64,000 nucleotides of DNA, taken from positions 16,318 through 80,317 of the forward strand of contig JADJUJ010000011.1 of the NCBI GenBank assembly GCA_016710765.1, read 5' to 3'. Position numbers and translations under genes: made by a program. The notes under the pieces were generated by a model, which was not told the DNA's origin, did not search any database, and was given only the letters and a program-made list of their open reading frames with translations. Below, piece after piece: positions 29,062 through 37,558 of the stretch (position 1 is its first letter; each line of letters opens with the position of its first letter). Source of the DNA: Lewinellaceae bacterium (GTDB taxonomy: Bacteria > Bacteroidota > Bacteroidia > Chitinophagales > Saprospiraceae).

Positions 29062-30534
29062 ATGTATTCTGGTAAGCAAGCAAATATCGATCTCAGCGAT
29101 CTCGACCGCCCACTGCTGGGCATATTTATCGGACTGGTAGCCATCGGCTGGCTGATGATATTTGCCGTGAATTACAATGCTGCCGACCCATTTGAGTTCC
29201 TCAGCCTCAGTCATAATGCGGGCAAGCAACTCTTTTTTATCGTCGTTTGTACTGCCCTGATGTTTTTTGTGCTGATGACCGCTTGGGCATTTTGGCGAAC
29301 ATTTGGGTTTATACTCTATATTCTTTCCCTGTTTGTGCTGATCGGTCCACTCTTTGTTGGCCGTGAAATTAACGGCGCAAATGCATGGTACCAGTTGGGC
29401 GGGTTTTCTTTTCAGCCTTCAGAAATTGCAAAATTTGGCACTTGCCTGGCCATGGCCAGCTTCCTAAGTGGTACGGGAAGCACCCTGCGTACATTTAAAA
29501 ACCGGATCACCGCTGTTGGTATTTTTCTGGTACCAGTGTTGATTATTATCCTGGAAAAAGATACCGGTTCAGCCCTGGTGTTTTTCTCCTTTTTACTGGT
29601 GCTTTACCGGGAAGGCTTTCCACCAATATGGTATGTCCTCGGCCTTGGCTCTGCGGCGCTGGTAATTCTCGGGTTGGCCATGGATCCCATACACGTCATT
29701 GCCATGTTACTGCTGGCTGCAACGGCATGGCTTATTACCCGGATTCGTGAAGACCGGTATTGGTGGTGGGTTATGGGTACCGTGGCAGTATTAACCCTTT
29801 GGTGGGGCGCCATTAGTCATTGGGTCTTCTCCCTGACAGGAGCAGATACCGCTGTGTTAGACAACTGGCCAGAATTCCGCCTGGTGCTGCCAACAATTTT
29901 TATGCTTGCCACATTTGTGTTCAGTTATTGGGAAAAAAGTGTTCCGCGGCGCCGGCAACTTCAAATTTTTATGACAGTTGTACTCCTGTCGGCTGGCCTT
30001 GTCAAAGGCGCTAATTTTGCTTGTTATTCCCTGCTGGCACCACACCAGCAGCAACGTATAAGGGTGTGGCTCCAGCCCACCACGGCAGCAGATGCCCGCG
30101 GGGCAGCTTATAATCTGATGCACTCTAAAATGGCCATCGGTTCGGGCGGTTTTGCCGGAAAAGGCTTCCTCGACGGCAAAATGACGAAGCTGAAATACGT
30201 ACCGGAGCAAAGTACCGACTTCATTTTTTGCACCGTAGGGGAAGAACACGGCTTTCTGGGGGTGGTCGGGCTGGTGGTCTTGTTCACCCTCTTGCTCTAC
30301 CGTATTAGTATTATTGCAGAGCGACAGCGCTCCAATTTTTCCCGGGTGTATGCCTATGGGGTGGCTGGCATTATTTTTATTCACTTCATTGTGAACGTGG
30401 GCATGACCATGGGACTCTTCCCTATCATCGGTATTCCACTTCCGTTTATCAGCTACGGCGGTTCCAACCTCATTGGTTTTACCCTCATGATTGGTGTGCT
30501 GCTGAAACTCGACAACCACCGAAATCAAGCATAA
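29062..30534 (+). CDS. rodA: Rod-shape-determining SEDS peptidoglycan polymerase RodA
   Basis: 490 aa, with ten or more membrane helices. SEDS glycosyltransferase that polymerises lipid II with a class B PBP. Motifs: GGFSFQPSEIAKF, YVPEQSTDFIFCTVGEE and GIPLPFISYGGSNLIGF. It is ~100 residues longer than E. coli RodA because of extra helices and a loop around 170-290 (e.g. LLAATAWLITRIREDRYWWW), a form I believe is common in Bacteroidota. It follows the SPOR gene by one base. mreBCD and pbp2 are not in the window. Intact. Confidence 0.93.
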   Translation: MYSGKQANIDLSDLDRPLLGIFIGLVAIGWLMIFAVNYNAADPFEFLSLSHNAGKQLFFIVVCTALMFFVLMTAWAFWRTFGFILYILSLFVLIGPLFVGREINGANAWYQLGGFSFQPSEIAKFGTCLAMASFLSGTGSTLRTFKNRITAVGIFLVPVLIIILEKDTGSALVFFSFLLVLYREGFPPIWYVLGLGSAALVILGLAMDPIHVIAMLLLAATAWLITRIREDRYWWWVMGTVAVLTLWWGAISHWVFSLTGADTAVLDNWPEFRLVLPTIFMLATFVFSYWEKSVPRRRQLQIFMTVVLLSAGLVKGANFACYSLLAPHQQQRIRVWLQPTTAADARGAAYNLMHSKMAIGSGGFAGKGFLDGKMTKLKYVPEQSTDFIFCTVGEEHGFLGVVGLVVLFTLLLYRISIIAERQRSNFSRVYAYGVAGIIFIHFIVNVGMTMGLFPIIGIPLPFISYGGSNLIGFTLMIGVLLKLDNHRNQA

Positions 30535-30585
30535 TCTGGAGGGGTAAAGGGATAAAATATCCTGTTCCTTCCTAAATTCCTGTAT

Positions 30586-31716
30586 TTGAACTTTCAACTC
30601 TCCCATACCGATCCCAATTCCCGCGCCCGCGCCGGATTGATCCAAACCGATCACGGCGATATTCCTACGCCTATATTTATGCCGGTGGGCACGGCCGCTA
30701 CAGTAAAAGCAGTGCACATCCACGAACTCGAACAGGATGTAAAGGCAAAAATTATTCTGGGCAATACTTATCACCTGTACCTCCGGCCAGGCCTCGACGT
30801 ATTGCGTGGTGCTGGCGGCTTGCATGGCTTTAATGATTGGAGGAAGCCACTCCTTACCGACAGCGGTGGTTATCAGGTGTACTCTTTGGGGCACCGGCGA
30901 AAAATCAAGGAGGAAGGGGTAACTTTCCAGAGCCATATAGATGGTTCCAAGCACGTGTTTACGCCGGAAGGCGTGATGGATATTCAGCGGGTAATAGGCG
31001 CCGACATCATCATGGCCTTCGATGAATGCACCCCGTATCCCTGTGAATACGATTATGCCAAAAAATCAATGGACATGACCCATCGGTGGCTGAAACGCTG
31101 TGTAGATCGTTTCGACAGTACTGAGCCCATTTACGGTCACAGCCAAACGCTTTTCCCCATCGTGCAAGGCAGCACCTACCCGGAACTGCGCAAAATTTCC
31201 GCTGAAACCATCGCCTCTTTTGGCCGGGAAGGCAATGCCATCGGTGGGTTATCAGTAGGCGAGCCGGCGGAGGATATGTATGCCATGACCGAACTGGTGA
31301 CCGATATTTTGCCAAAAGACAAGCCCCGGTACCTCATGGGCGTGGGTACACCCGCCAACATCCTGGAATGTATTGCCCTGGGTATCGATATGTTTGATTG
31401 TGTGCTGCCCACCCGCAATGCCCGGCATGGCCTGCTCTACACCTCGGAGGGCATCATCAATATCAGGAACCAGAAATGGCAGTCGGACTACAGTGCTGTG
31501 GATGCACAATGCCCGGCGCCTACCAGTCAGCGGCACAGCAAGGCCTACCTCCGGCATTTGTTCATCAACGACGAGATTTTGGGCATGCAAATCGCATCGC
31601 TGCAAAACCTGGCCTTCTTCTTATGGTTGGTTACAGAAGCCCGGGCGCGGATACTCGACGGCAGTTTTACCAGTTGGAAAAACGAAATGGTAAAAAAAGT
31701 AGCCCAGCGCTTGTAA
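30586..31716 (+). CDS. tgt: Queuine/preQ1 tRNA-ribosyltransferase
   Basis: 376 aa. Exchanges guanine-34 of GUN tRNAs for the queuosine precursor. TIM barrel with LTDSGGYQVYSLGHRRKI (active-site Asp), IVQGSTYPELR, GGLSVGEP and the nucleophile in DMFDCVLPTRNARHG. The usual zinc triad CxCxxC before KAYLRHL is reduced to C-P-A-P-T-S: only the first Cys remains. From memory, Bacteroidota Tgt proteins generally lack this cluster, so I treat it as lineage variation. Start is TTG 30586 (M-N-F-Q-L-S-H-T-D); no in-frame ATG exists before an upstream stop at 30553. The gap to rodA is 51 bases. Confidence 0.95.
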   Translation: MNFQLSHTDPNSRARAGLIQTDHGDIPTPIFMPVGTAATVKAVHIHELEQDVKAKIILGNTYHLYLRPGLDVLRGAGGLHGFNDWRKPLLTDSGGYQVYSLGHRRKIKEEGVTFQSHIDGSKHVFTPEGVMDIQRVIGADIIMAFDECTPYPCEYDYAKKSMDMTHRWLKRCVDRFDSTEPIYGHSQTLFPIVQGSTYPELRKISAETIASFGREGNAIGGLSVGEPAEDMYAMTELVTDILPKDKPRYLMGVGTPANILECIALGIDMFDCVLPTRNARHGLLYTSEGIINIRNQKWQSDYSAVDAQCPAPTSQRHSKAYLRHLFINDEILGMQIASLQNLAFFLWLVTEARARILDGSFTSWKNEMVKKVAQRL

Positions 31717-31944
31717 TCGACACCATATACTTTGCGGCGTTGGCGGTTTTGGCATCGTGTTGAAATATTTTTCCAAGATATTCAGATGGTAAGCAGCGCC
31801 GTCAATCGTTAAAGTATCTTGGTTTTAACTTTTAAGGCAAAATAATTTTCGAAAAGGTCACGTTTTGACCCGGTATGTTTTACCAATTCGTATTTTCGCC
31901 AGGGAAAGCATAAGTGAGTAGCTTTTTTTCTTTCGAAGAAAAAC

Positions 31945-32032
31945 TAACTTTGCGCACTTTAACAAAAAAAGTTAGGGCGTCTCACAGAGCATGCCTAATA
32001 TTGTACGCCGTTTTTTGAATCTTAGAACTTTG
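31945..32032 (+). promoter_or_regulatory. Promoter region of the PorP/SprF gene
   Basis: The 327-base gap 31717-32043 holds no gene. It contains a perfect -7 element TAACTTTG (31945-31952) right after a near-palindrome TTTCTTTCGAAGAAAA, and a second candidate, TTG 32001-32003 with GAACTTTG 32025-32032 (21-base spacing), 11 bases before the start codon. Either or both may drive the gene. Confidence 0.45.
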
Positions 32033-32043
32033 ATTGCCTGTCT

Positions 32044-33093
32044 ATGAAAAAATTTACACTACGCCTACTTATCTTGATTGTTGCTGTTTTGTCGGTGGTT
32101 GCTGCACAAGCGCAGGACATTCACTTTTCGCAGTTCTACATGAGCCCGCTTAACCTCAATCCGGCGATGACGGGGGTTATGAATTGCAATCATCGTGTCA
32201 CGGCCAACTACCGCAATCAATGGTCGTCGATTCTCAAGCAAAATGCTTTTAACACCTATTCTGTTGCTTACGATCAGAAGCTTCCTGTAGGTCGTTACGA
32301 TTACTTCGGTTTGGGCGGTACCCTTTGGGGTGACAAAGCCGGTCAGCTGGATTTCTCTACGCTGCAGGCCCGTCTTTCCGGCTCTTACGCCAAGAAAATG
32401 GGTGGCTATCGCCGCAAAGCGCACTACCTGGTAGTGGGTGCTGATGCCGGTGTGAGCCAGCGGAACATCAATCAAGCCAATGCGCAATGGCCAAGCCAGA
32501 ACGATAATGGCACCTTCAACTCCACCCTTACGGGAGATGTGATCAATGATCCGAATTTCCTTTACATGGACGTATCTGCCGGTTTGTTGTGGTTCAGTGT
32601 TTTCGACGAGTACAACAACTTTTACTTCGGTGGTGCTTTCAGTCACCTGAACCGCGCCAACGTATCGTTTGACCGCAACAACGTTAATATCCCGCTGTAC
32701 AGCAAATTCACTTTCCATGCTGGTGGTGAATTTACAGTCGGCCAGAAAGTAAGCATGTTGCCAGGTGTGGTAACGTTCTTCCAGGGCCCATCTTTCCAGG
32801 TGAATGCCGGTAACTCCTTCAAGTTCCTGTTGGGCAACAGCCGCCGTTACAACCAGGCTTTCCAGTTGGGTTTGTGGGCGCGTATTGCCAACAAGAAAGA
32901 CCAGGGCAAGCTGATGGATGCTATGATTGTGAGCACCCGCTTCGACTATGAGCAGTTTACCATTGGTTTCAGCTACGATATCAACACCTCGAGCCTGTCT
33001 CGTGCCACCAACGGCAACGGTTCGTTCGAGTTTTCTTTGCTGTACAAGATTTGCGGACCGGAAAAACGCGGCGTTTATTGCCCGAATTTCTAG
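32044..33093 (+). CDS. Type IX secretion system membrane protein, PorP/SprF family
   Basis: 349 aa. A signal peptide (LLILIVAVLSVVAAQAQ) is followed by the family signature DIHFSQFYMSPLNLNPAMTG and a predicted outer-membrane beta barrel with many aromatic-ended strands, closing with FEFSLLYKI. In Bacteroidota these proteins pair with individual cargo or the PorK/L/M/N machinery; multi-copy SprF-like members serve type B cargo. No cargo gene is adjacent, so the partner is unknown, though the PKD protein at 62786 is a possible type. Flanked by its own promoter and a strong terminator. Intact. Confidence 0.94.
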   Translation: MKKFTLRLLILIVAVLSVVAAQAQDIHFSQFYMSPLNLNPAMTGVMNCNHRVTANYRNQWSSILKQNAFNTYSVAYDQKLPVGRYDYFGLGGTLWGDKAGQLDFSTLQARLSGSYAKKMGGYRRKAHYLVVGADAGVSQRNINQANAQWPSQNDNGTFNSTLTGDVINDPNFLYMDVSAGLLWFSVFDEYNNFYFGGAFSHLNRANVSFDRNNVNIPLYSKFTFHAGGEFTVGQKVSMLPGVVTFFQGPSFQVNAGNSFKFLLGNSRRYNQAFQLGLWARIANKKDQGKLMDAMIVSTRFDYEQFTIGFSYDINTSSLSRATNGNGSFEFSLLYKICGPEKRGVYCPNF

Positions 33094-33112
33094 AACAGAT
33101 TTCATCTGATAG

Positions 33113-33153
33113 AAAAAGATTTCCGGGCGCTTGTTGCCCTCGGAAATCTTTTT
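33113..33153 (+). terminator. Strong Rho-independent terminator after the PorP/SprF gene
   Basis: AAAAAGATTTCCG (33113-33125) pairs perfectly with CGGAAATCTTTTT (33141-33153), with an inner GGGC/GCCC extension, 20 bases after the stop. The A-rich left arm makes it usable from both sides. Confidence 0.85.
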
Positions 33154-33316
33154 CATTTTTGTGAAGTATATAATACAGGGTTTTGGCCATTTGTTTTGGC
33201 TTCTAACCAGTTCATTGCATCATTAGGCCTTGTTTAGGCCCGGGTTAAACTCATCTTTATTTATTGCTGGCAATGGCAACGCCTCATCGCGAACAGCCGG
33301 CTAAATTGACCATACT

Positions 33317-33781
33317 ATGTTTGGGAGCAGTAAGAACAACGACGATTCCAAGAATACCCCCTCCGTTCTATCCACCAGCCTCAATGCACTGGCAAAGGGG
33401 ACCAAGGTGGAAGGGACCGTTCGCTGCGACAGCGATTTAAGGATTGACGGCATCATCAAGGGCAAACTGATCTGTAAAGCCAAGGTCATCATTGGCCCTA
33501 CCGGTGCAGTAGAAGGTGAAATTGAATGTCAAAATGCCGTGGTAGAAGGCCGCTTTAACGGCATTCTTCGCGTAGCGGAGCTCCTTAATGTTCGGGAAAC
33601 GGCTGAAGTGGATGGTGAAATTTCCACCAACAAGCTGCTGGTGCAAAGTGGCGCCCGTTTTAATGTATCCTGTAAAATGGAAATCGGTACCAATGCGAAT
33701 GGTGCAGTAAAAACACAGGAGGTAAAAACCAGCAATGAAGCCAGTAAAATCGCCGGAGGAAAAACGGAGGTCCGCAATTAA
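33317..33781 (+). CDS. Bactofilin-family cytoskeletal protein
   Basis: 154 aa. A disordered N-terminal ~30 residues is followed by the right-handed beta-helix DUF583 domain (about 30-125: GTKVEGTVRCDSDLRIDGIIKGKL, VIIGPTGAVEGEI, AVVEGRFNGILRV, AEVDGEISTNKLLVQSGARF) and a charged tail. Bactofilins polymerise without nucleotide and scaffold envelope enzymes. Its 3' end overlaps the AtpZ gene by 47 bases in another frame, so expression is coupled. Intact. Confidence 0.93.
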   Translation: MFGSSKNNDDSKNTPSVLSTSLNALAKGTKVEGTVRCDSDLRIDGIIKGKLICKAKVIIGPTGAVEGEIECQNAVVEGRFNGILRVAELLNVRETAEVDGEISTNKLLVQSGARFNVSCKMEIGTNANGAVKTQEVKTSNEASKIAGGKTEVRN

Positions 33782-33968
33782 CGCCACTGCCCGATACAGC
33801 GGTATGGCATTTCAACTGCTTGCGGCATGCCTGATTGGTGTGTTCTTAGGCCGGTGGCTTGATGCTAAAATGCAGTTGGAACGCCCATTGTTTGCTGTTT
33901 TTCTGACCATCTTTTTTATGGTGGCCTCGCTGGTAGTGATTTTCAGACAACTCCTGCGCGACTCATGA
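33735..33968 (+). CDS. AtpZ/AtpI-family protein
   Basis: 77 aa. Basic N terminus then two membrane helices (FQLLAACLIGVFLGRWLD and LFAVFLTIFFMVASLVVIF), the AtpZ pattern. AtpZ/AtpI proteins assist assembly or cation supply of the F1Fo ATP synthase. It starts inside the bactofilin gene (overlap 47) and overlaps the next gene by four bases (ATGA). The ATP synthase genes that often follow this trio in Bacteroidota are not here. Confidence 0.82.
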   Translation: MKPVKSPEEKRRSAINATARYSGMAFQLLAACLIGVFLGRWLDAKMQLERPLFAVFLTIFFMVASLVVIFRQLLRDS

Positions 33969-34363
33969 TCGCCCGTACCTTTTTTACCAACCTGTTTGTT
34001 TTTACACTGCTTTGGGTGCTGGCTCTTGGCGGATTGATGGCGCTTTTTCCTGCTGCGCGTTATTGTTGGACAATGGCGGTTGCAGCCTCCATACTTTTTC
34101 TTGTCATTTGTATCGTGCTTTTTCTGGTGGGCAAAAAACTGATCAGCAGCAGCAACAAACAGGCTTTTACAGGCCTGGTCATGGTTTCTGTTTTTGGAAA
34201 AATGGTGGCCTCCCTGGCCTTTCTGTTTGCTTACCGAAGTTTGATGCAGCCAAAAGACAACTGGTTTGTCGGCCTGTTTCTGATGTGCTACCTTGCCTAT
34301 ACTGTTTTTGAAGTGTGGTCGCTGTACCATCTCGCCGTTGGGGAAAAGGCTGAAAAATCATGA
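33965..34363 (+). CDS. Small four-helix membrane protein of the bactofilin-AtpZ operon
   Basis: 132 aa, four predicted membrane helices (FFTNLFVFTLLWVLALGG, MAVAASILFLVICIVLFLVG, FTGLVMVSVFGKMVASLAFL, FVGLFLMCYLAYTVFEVW). No named family recognised; by size, topology and place between atpZ and the expected atpB it resembles the AtpI-like proteins of Bacteroidota ATP synthase operons. It overlaps both neighbours as ATGA. Intact. Confidence 0.7.
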   Translation: MIARTFFTNLFVFTLLWVLALGGLMALFPAARYCWTMAVAASILFLVICIVLFLVGKKLISSSNKQAFTGLVMVSVFGKMVASLAFLFAYRSLMQPKDNWFVGLFLMCYLAYTVFEVWSLYHLAVGEKAEKS

Positions 34364-34947
34364 ACCCTGTCCATAATAATCTCCTCCTCGCTCAACTCTA
34401 TCCAATGAAACGACCAAAGAAAGGGGAGTTTCCCCCGATGCATGCTGGATATTTGAAGCAGGTTCCGCCCAGGGCGGCAGCCGGAACGCTACTGAAAAAG
34501 ACAATGCGTGAAGCGCAGGCACTTTTTGGCAAACTAAATGAAGCGGAGGGCAACTACCGCTATGCACCCGGTAAATGGTCGGTCAAAGAAATGCTGATGC
34601 ACATCATCGACAGCGAACGGGTGTTCTCCTATCGGGCCTTGTCGTTTATTCGGGGTGATCGGATTGGCTTGCCAGGCTTCAACCAGGATTTTTGGATGGA
34701 AGAAGTGGATGTGTCCAATCGCTCGGTACAGGACCTGATGAAGGAATGGAAATTTGTACGCGAAAACACCCTTTACCTGCTCAAACAATGCAGTGAAGAA
34801 CAGTCTGTTTTCCCTGGAAAGGCCTCTGGTTTTACGGTAACGCCGCGCGCATTGTTTTTCATCATCATCGGGCATCAGATTCACCACATGAAGATCTTTG
34901 AGCAACTTTACTTGCCTGGTTTGAACAACGCATCCACCGCTTTGTGA
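34360..34947 (+). CDS. DinB-family protein
   Basis: 195 aa. DinB four-helix fold: PGKWSVKEMLMHIIDSERVFSYRAL (first metal-binding His) and FFIIIGHQIHHMKIFEQLYL (last two His). DinB/YfiT proteins are metal-dependent, often thiol transferases or of unknown function. The start at 34360 overlaps the previous stop; ATG 34405 (MKRPKKGEF) would remove an unconserved 15-residue extension and is a good alternative. The last 40 bases overlap the convergent acyl-CoA ligase gene tail to tail. Confidence 0.85.
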   Translation: MNPVHNNLLLAQLYPMKRPKKGEFPPMHAGYLKQVPPRAAAGTLLKKTMREAQALFGKLNEAEGNYRYAPGKWSVKEMLMHIIDSERVFSYRALSFIRGDRIGLPGFNQDFWMEEVDVSNRSVQDLMKEWKFVRENTLYLLKQCSEEQSVFPGKASGFTVTPRALFFIIIGHQIHHMKIFEQLYLPGLNNASTAL

Positions 34948-36680
34948 TGTTCTGTGGCAATACGCTCCCGCCGCAATTTCAGCGTGGGTGTCAATAAGCC
35001 GTTTTCTGGCGTCCATTCCTCACTCAGGAGATGAAACGACTGTATTTTTTCAACACTACTCAGCAGATTCTGGTTAATTTGCTCGATTTCCTGGCGGAAC
35101 AGTTTCTCTACTTTAGGGTTCAAAATCATAAACGCGGGCGCCGTCCAGTGCACGTTTTGTTCCCTGCACCAGGTTTCCAGCCGATCAAAATTGGGCACAA
35201 TCAGTACCCCAACATGTGGCTGGTTGAGTCCACAAACCATGCATTGGCGAACAAAAGGAGAGTGCTGCAATTGCTGCTCTACGAACCCCGGCGCCACAAA
35301 TTTCCCGGTACTGGTCTTGAAGATTTCGCTTTTTCTACCGGTTATTTTCAAAAAACGCTTGAATTCAAAGACCCCCATGTCGCCTGTTCGCAGCCATCCA
35401 TCTGGGGTGAATTTCGCAGCCGTTTCATCCGGGCGGTTCCAGTAGCCTTGCATTACATTAGGGCCCTTTACTTCAATTTCTCCTTCCCCTTGTTCGTTGG
35501 GTGCTGTAATGCGAACGACTACCCCCGGCACCGGAATGCCTACGGTTCCGAAATGCACCCCGCCGGGCTCAAACCGGTTGAAGGAAATGACCGGACTGGT
35601 TTCAGTGAGTCCATAACCCTCCCTGACCTCAATACCAGCGGCACAAAACAGTCTTCCCAGTCGGGGTTGCAACGCTGCTGCCCCAACCACAATTCCCTGC
35701 AATCTCCCGCCCAAGGCTTTCCGCCAATAGCGGTATACCAATACATCTGCGGCGAAACGCCTGATGCTGTACCATAGCGGAATAGCGCCACCGCCAGCAT
35801 ACGGGTAATGTTCCGCGAGTTGAATAGCCCAATCCAACGTTTTACGTTTTAGCCAGGATGCCTGGTGACGGGTTTCCAACAAACGCTCGTAGGAGCGCTC
35901 CAGCACACGGGGCACTGCGGTGAAAAAATGCGGTTTAACTTCCTTCAGTGTAGTCGGAAGTTGATCCAGTGCCGCTACAAAAAACACAGAAACGCCCGCA
36001 GTCAGGTACACATAAACAACCATGCGCTCGAATATATGGCTCATCGGCAGAAAACTCACGGCCGTCAAACTGTTGTCGAGAGGGGTAATGGCCAAAACGG
36101 CCTTTACGTTGCTGACAATATTTTCATGGGTAAGTACCACTCCTTTTGGCACCCCCGTTGTCCCGGAAGTGTATAATATGGTGGCAATATCCTTTGGCGT
36201 GATGCCGATTTCCGGCAAATCTGTTCCATTCTGCTCTGTCAGGAGCTGATGCAGCGATACAGCGCCCTCCAGTGCCTGGAATGAAAAAAGGCGGGCAGGG
36301 CGCAGTTCTGCATCCAGCAGCATCTGCTGCATGTCGGTATTACTGATAAAAAAGGCGTCCAGTGCAGCATCTTTTGCAATGTGACGGATTTCGTCGGGCC
36401 TTGAGGTGGTATGAATCGGCACAGGGATAACACCGATTTGCTGCAATGCCAGGTCAACGATGATCCATTCCGGACTTCCGCAATGAGCCAGGATACCAAC
36501 ACAGTCGTTTTTCCGGAGTCCGCGTTGGTAAAGCGCTGCGGCAAGATGCGCACTGTCGGCTTGGAGTTGCGCGGTTGACCAGTGGTGCCACCGCCCATTT
36601 TGCCGTCCGGACACTGCGATATCCTTTGGATAGCGCTGCATCTGGTAGGGAAGAATGTCGAACAGACGGTGAAAATCCAT
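34908..36680 (-). CDS. Long-chain fatty-acid--CoA ligase (AMP-forming)
   Basis: 590 aa from ATG 36678-36680 (MDFHRLFDILPYQM), chosen over a longer in-frame extension of unconserved sequence. ANL superfamily: P-loop ILYTSGTTGVPKGVVLTH, FLPMSHIFERMV, EGYGLTETSPVISFN, GWLRTGDMG, KITGRKSEIFKTSTGKFVAPG. This is the FadD15/ACSL-like subgroup that activates long-chain fatty acids to acyl-CoA at the membrane. It ends 40 bases inside the DinB gene on the opposite strand. Divergent from lpxH with a 93-base gap. Intact. Confidence 0.93.
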   Translation of the reverse strand: MDFHRLFDILPYQMQRYPKDIAVSGRQNGRWHHWSTAQLQADSAHLAAALYQRGLRKNDCVGILAHCGSPEWIIVDLALQQIGVIPVPIHTTSRPDEIRHIAKDAALDAFFISNTDMQQMLLDAELRPARLFSFQALEGAVSLHQLLTEQNGTDLPEIGITPKDIATILYTSGTTGVPKGVVLTHENIVSNVKAVLAITPLDNSLTAVSFLPMSHIFERMVVYVYLTAGVSVFFVAALDQLPTTLKEVKPHFFTAVPRVLERSYERLLETRHQASWLKRKTLDWAIQLAEHYPYAGGGAIPLWYSIRRFAADVLVYRYWRKALGGRLQGIVVGAAALQPRLGRLFCAAGIEVREGYGLTETSPVISFNRFEPGGVHFGTVGIPVPGVVVRITAPNEQGEGEIEVKGPNVMQGYWNRPDETAAKFTPDGWLRTGDMGVFEFKRFLKITGRKSEIFKTSTGKFVAPGFVEQQLQHSPFVRQCMVCGLNQPHVGVLIVPNFDRLETWCREQNVHWTAPAFMILNPKVEKLFRQEIEQINQNLLSSVEKIQSFHLLSEEWTPENGLLTPTLKLRRERIATEHHKAVDALFKPGK

Positions 36681-36761
36681 GTTCTGCGTATGCTTTGTCC
36701 TGCAATGTAAGTGTTTCGCCGGAAAATCAGTACCCATTATCGAATCAAGAAAATGAAGGAT

Positions 36762-36769
36762 TACCTTTG
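36762..36769 (+). promoter_or_regulatory. -7 promoter element immediately upstream of lpxH
   Basis: TACCTTTG matches TAnnTTTG exactly and ends four bases before ATG 36774. If used, the transcript would begin at or next to the start codon (leaderless). No clear -33 element. Confidence 0.3.
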
Positions 36770-36773
36770 CAGC

Positions 36774-37550
36774 ATGCAACGCAAAACTTTTTTTGCTTCT
36801 GATTTTCACCTGGGTGTCGATGCTCGTTGCCGCTCCCGGGATCGGGAAAAACAACTGGTCCGCTGGTTGCAGCAATGTGCGCCGGAAGCGGAGGCCATTT
36901 ATCTGGTGGGCGATTTGTTCGAATTCTGGTTTGAGTACCGGCATGTGGTACCCAAAGGGTTTACCAGGGTGTTGGGTACACTTGCCGAATTACGCGACGG
37001 TGGCTTGCCCATTTACGCTTTTACAGGCAACCACGACTTGTGGATGTTCGGCTATTTTGAAGCGGAATTGGGCATACCAGTATACAGGACGCCTATTGAG
37101 CGGGAAATAGGTGGGAAAAAGTTTTTCATTGGCCATGGTGACGGGCTGGGCCCCAACGATATGGGCTACAAACGCATGAAAAAAGTATTTACCCATCCGT
37201 TTAGCCAGTGGCTGTACCGTTGGTTGCACCCTGATTTGGGTATTCCACTGGCCAACTATTCCAGTAACAAAAGTCGCATGGCTACGCCACTGGAAGAGCG
37301 CGGTTGGCTGGGTGACGACAAGGAATGGCTGCTGCAATATGCCGAACGGAAATTAGCGCGCGGTACAGAGGCCGATTATTTTATTTTTGGGCATCGGCAT
37401 CTTCCCATCGACTGGCTGTTGAGCAACCAAAGCAGCCGCTACATCAATCTCGGTGAATGGATGTACGCCAATTCCTACGCCGTTTTTGACGGTACCGACG
37501 TCACCATTAATTTTTTTGAACACAGCGGATCGGTGATCCGAAACTACTGA
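36774..37550 (+). CDS. lpxH: UDP-2,3-diacylglucosamine diphosphatase
   Basis: 258 aa from ATG 36774 (MQRKTFFASDFHLG); in-frame ATGs at 36753 and further upstream give less likely extensions. Calcineurin-like phosphoesterase: D-x-H SDFHLG, GDLFEFWFEY, GNHD in FTGNHDLWMFG, GHGDGLGP and GHRH in FGHRHLPIDW. It hydrolyses UDP-2,3-diacyl-GlcN to lipid X in lipid A synthesis; Bacteroidota typically use this metallo-phosphoesterase form. Eight bases before the TrpF-like gene, so co-transcribed. Intact. Confidence 0.9.
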   Translation: MQRKTFFASDFHLGVDARCRSRDREKQLVRWLQQCAPEAEAIYLVGDLFEFWFEYRHVVPKGFTRVLGTLAELRDGGLPIYAFTGNHDLWMFGYFEAELGIPVYRTPIEREIGGKKFFIGHGDGLGPNDMGYKRMKKVFTHPFSQWLYRWLHPDLGIPLANYSSNKSRMATPLEERGWLGDDKEWLLQYAERKLARGTEADYFIFGHRHLPIDWLLSNQSSRYINLGEWMYANSYAVFDGTDVTINFFEHSGSVIRNY

Positions 37551-37558
37551 TCAGGACC

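Noticed and set aside
34908..34947. 40-base tail overlap of DinB and acyl-CoA ligase genes as a sign of a wrong stop
   Set aside because: Both C termini look natural and convergent overlaps of this size are common in compact genomes.
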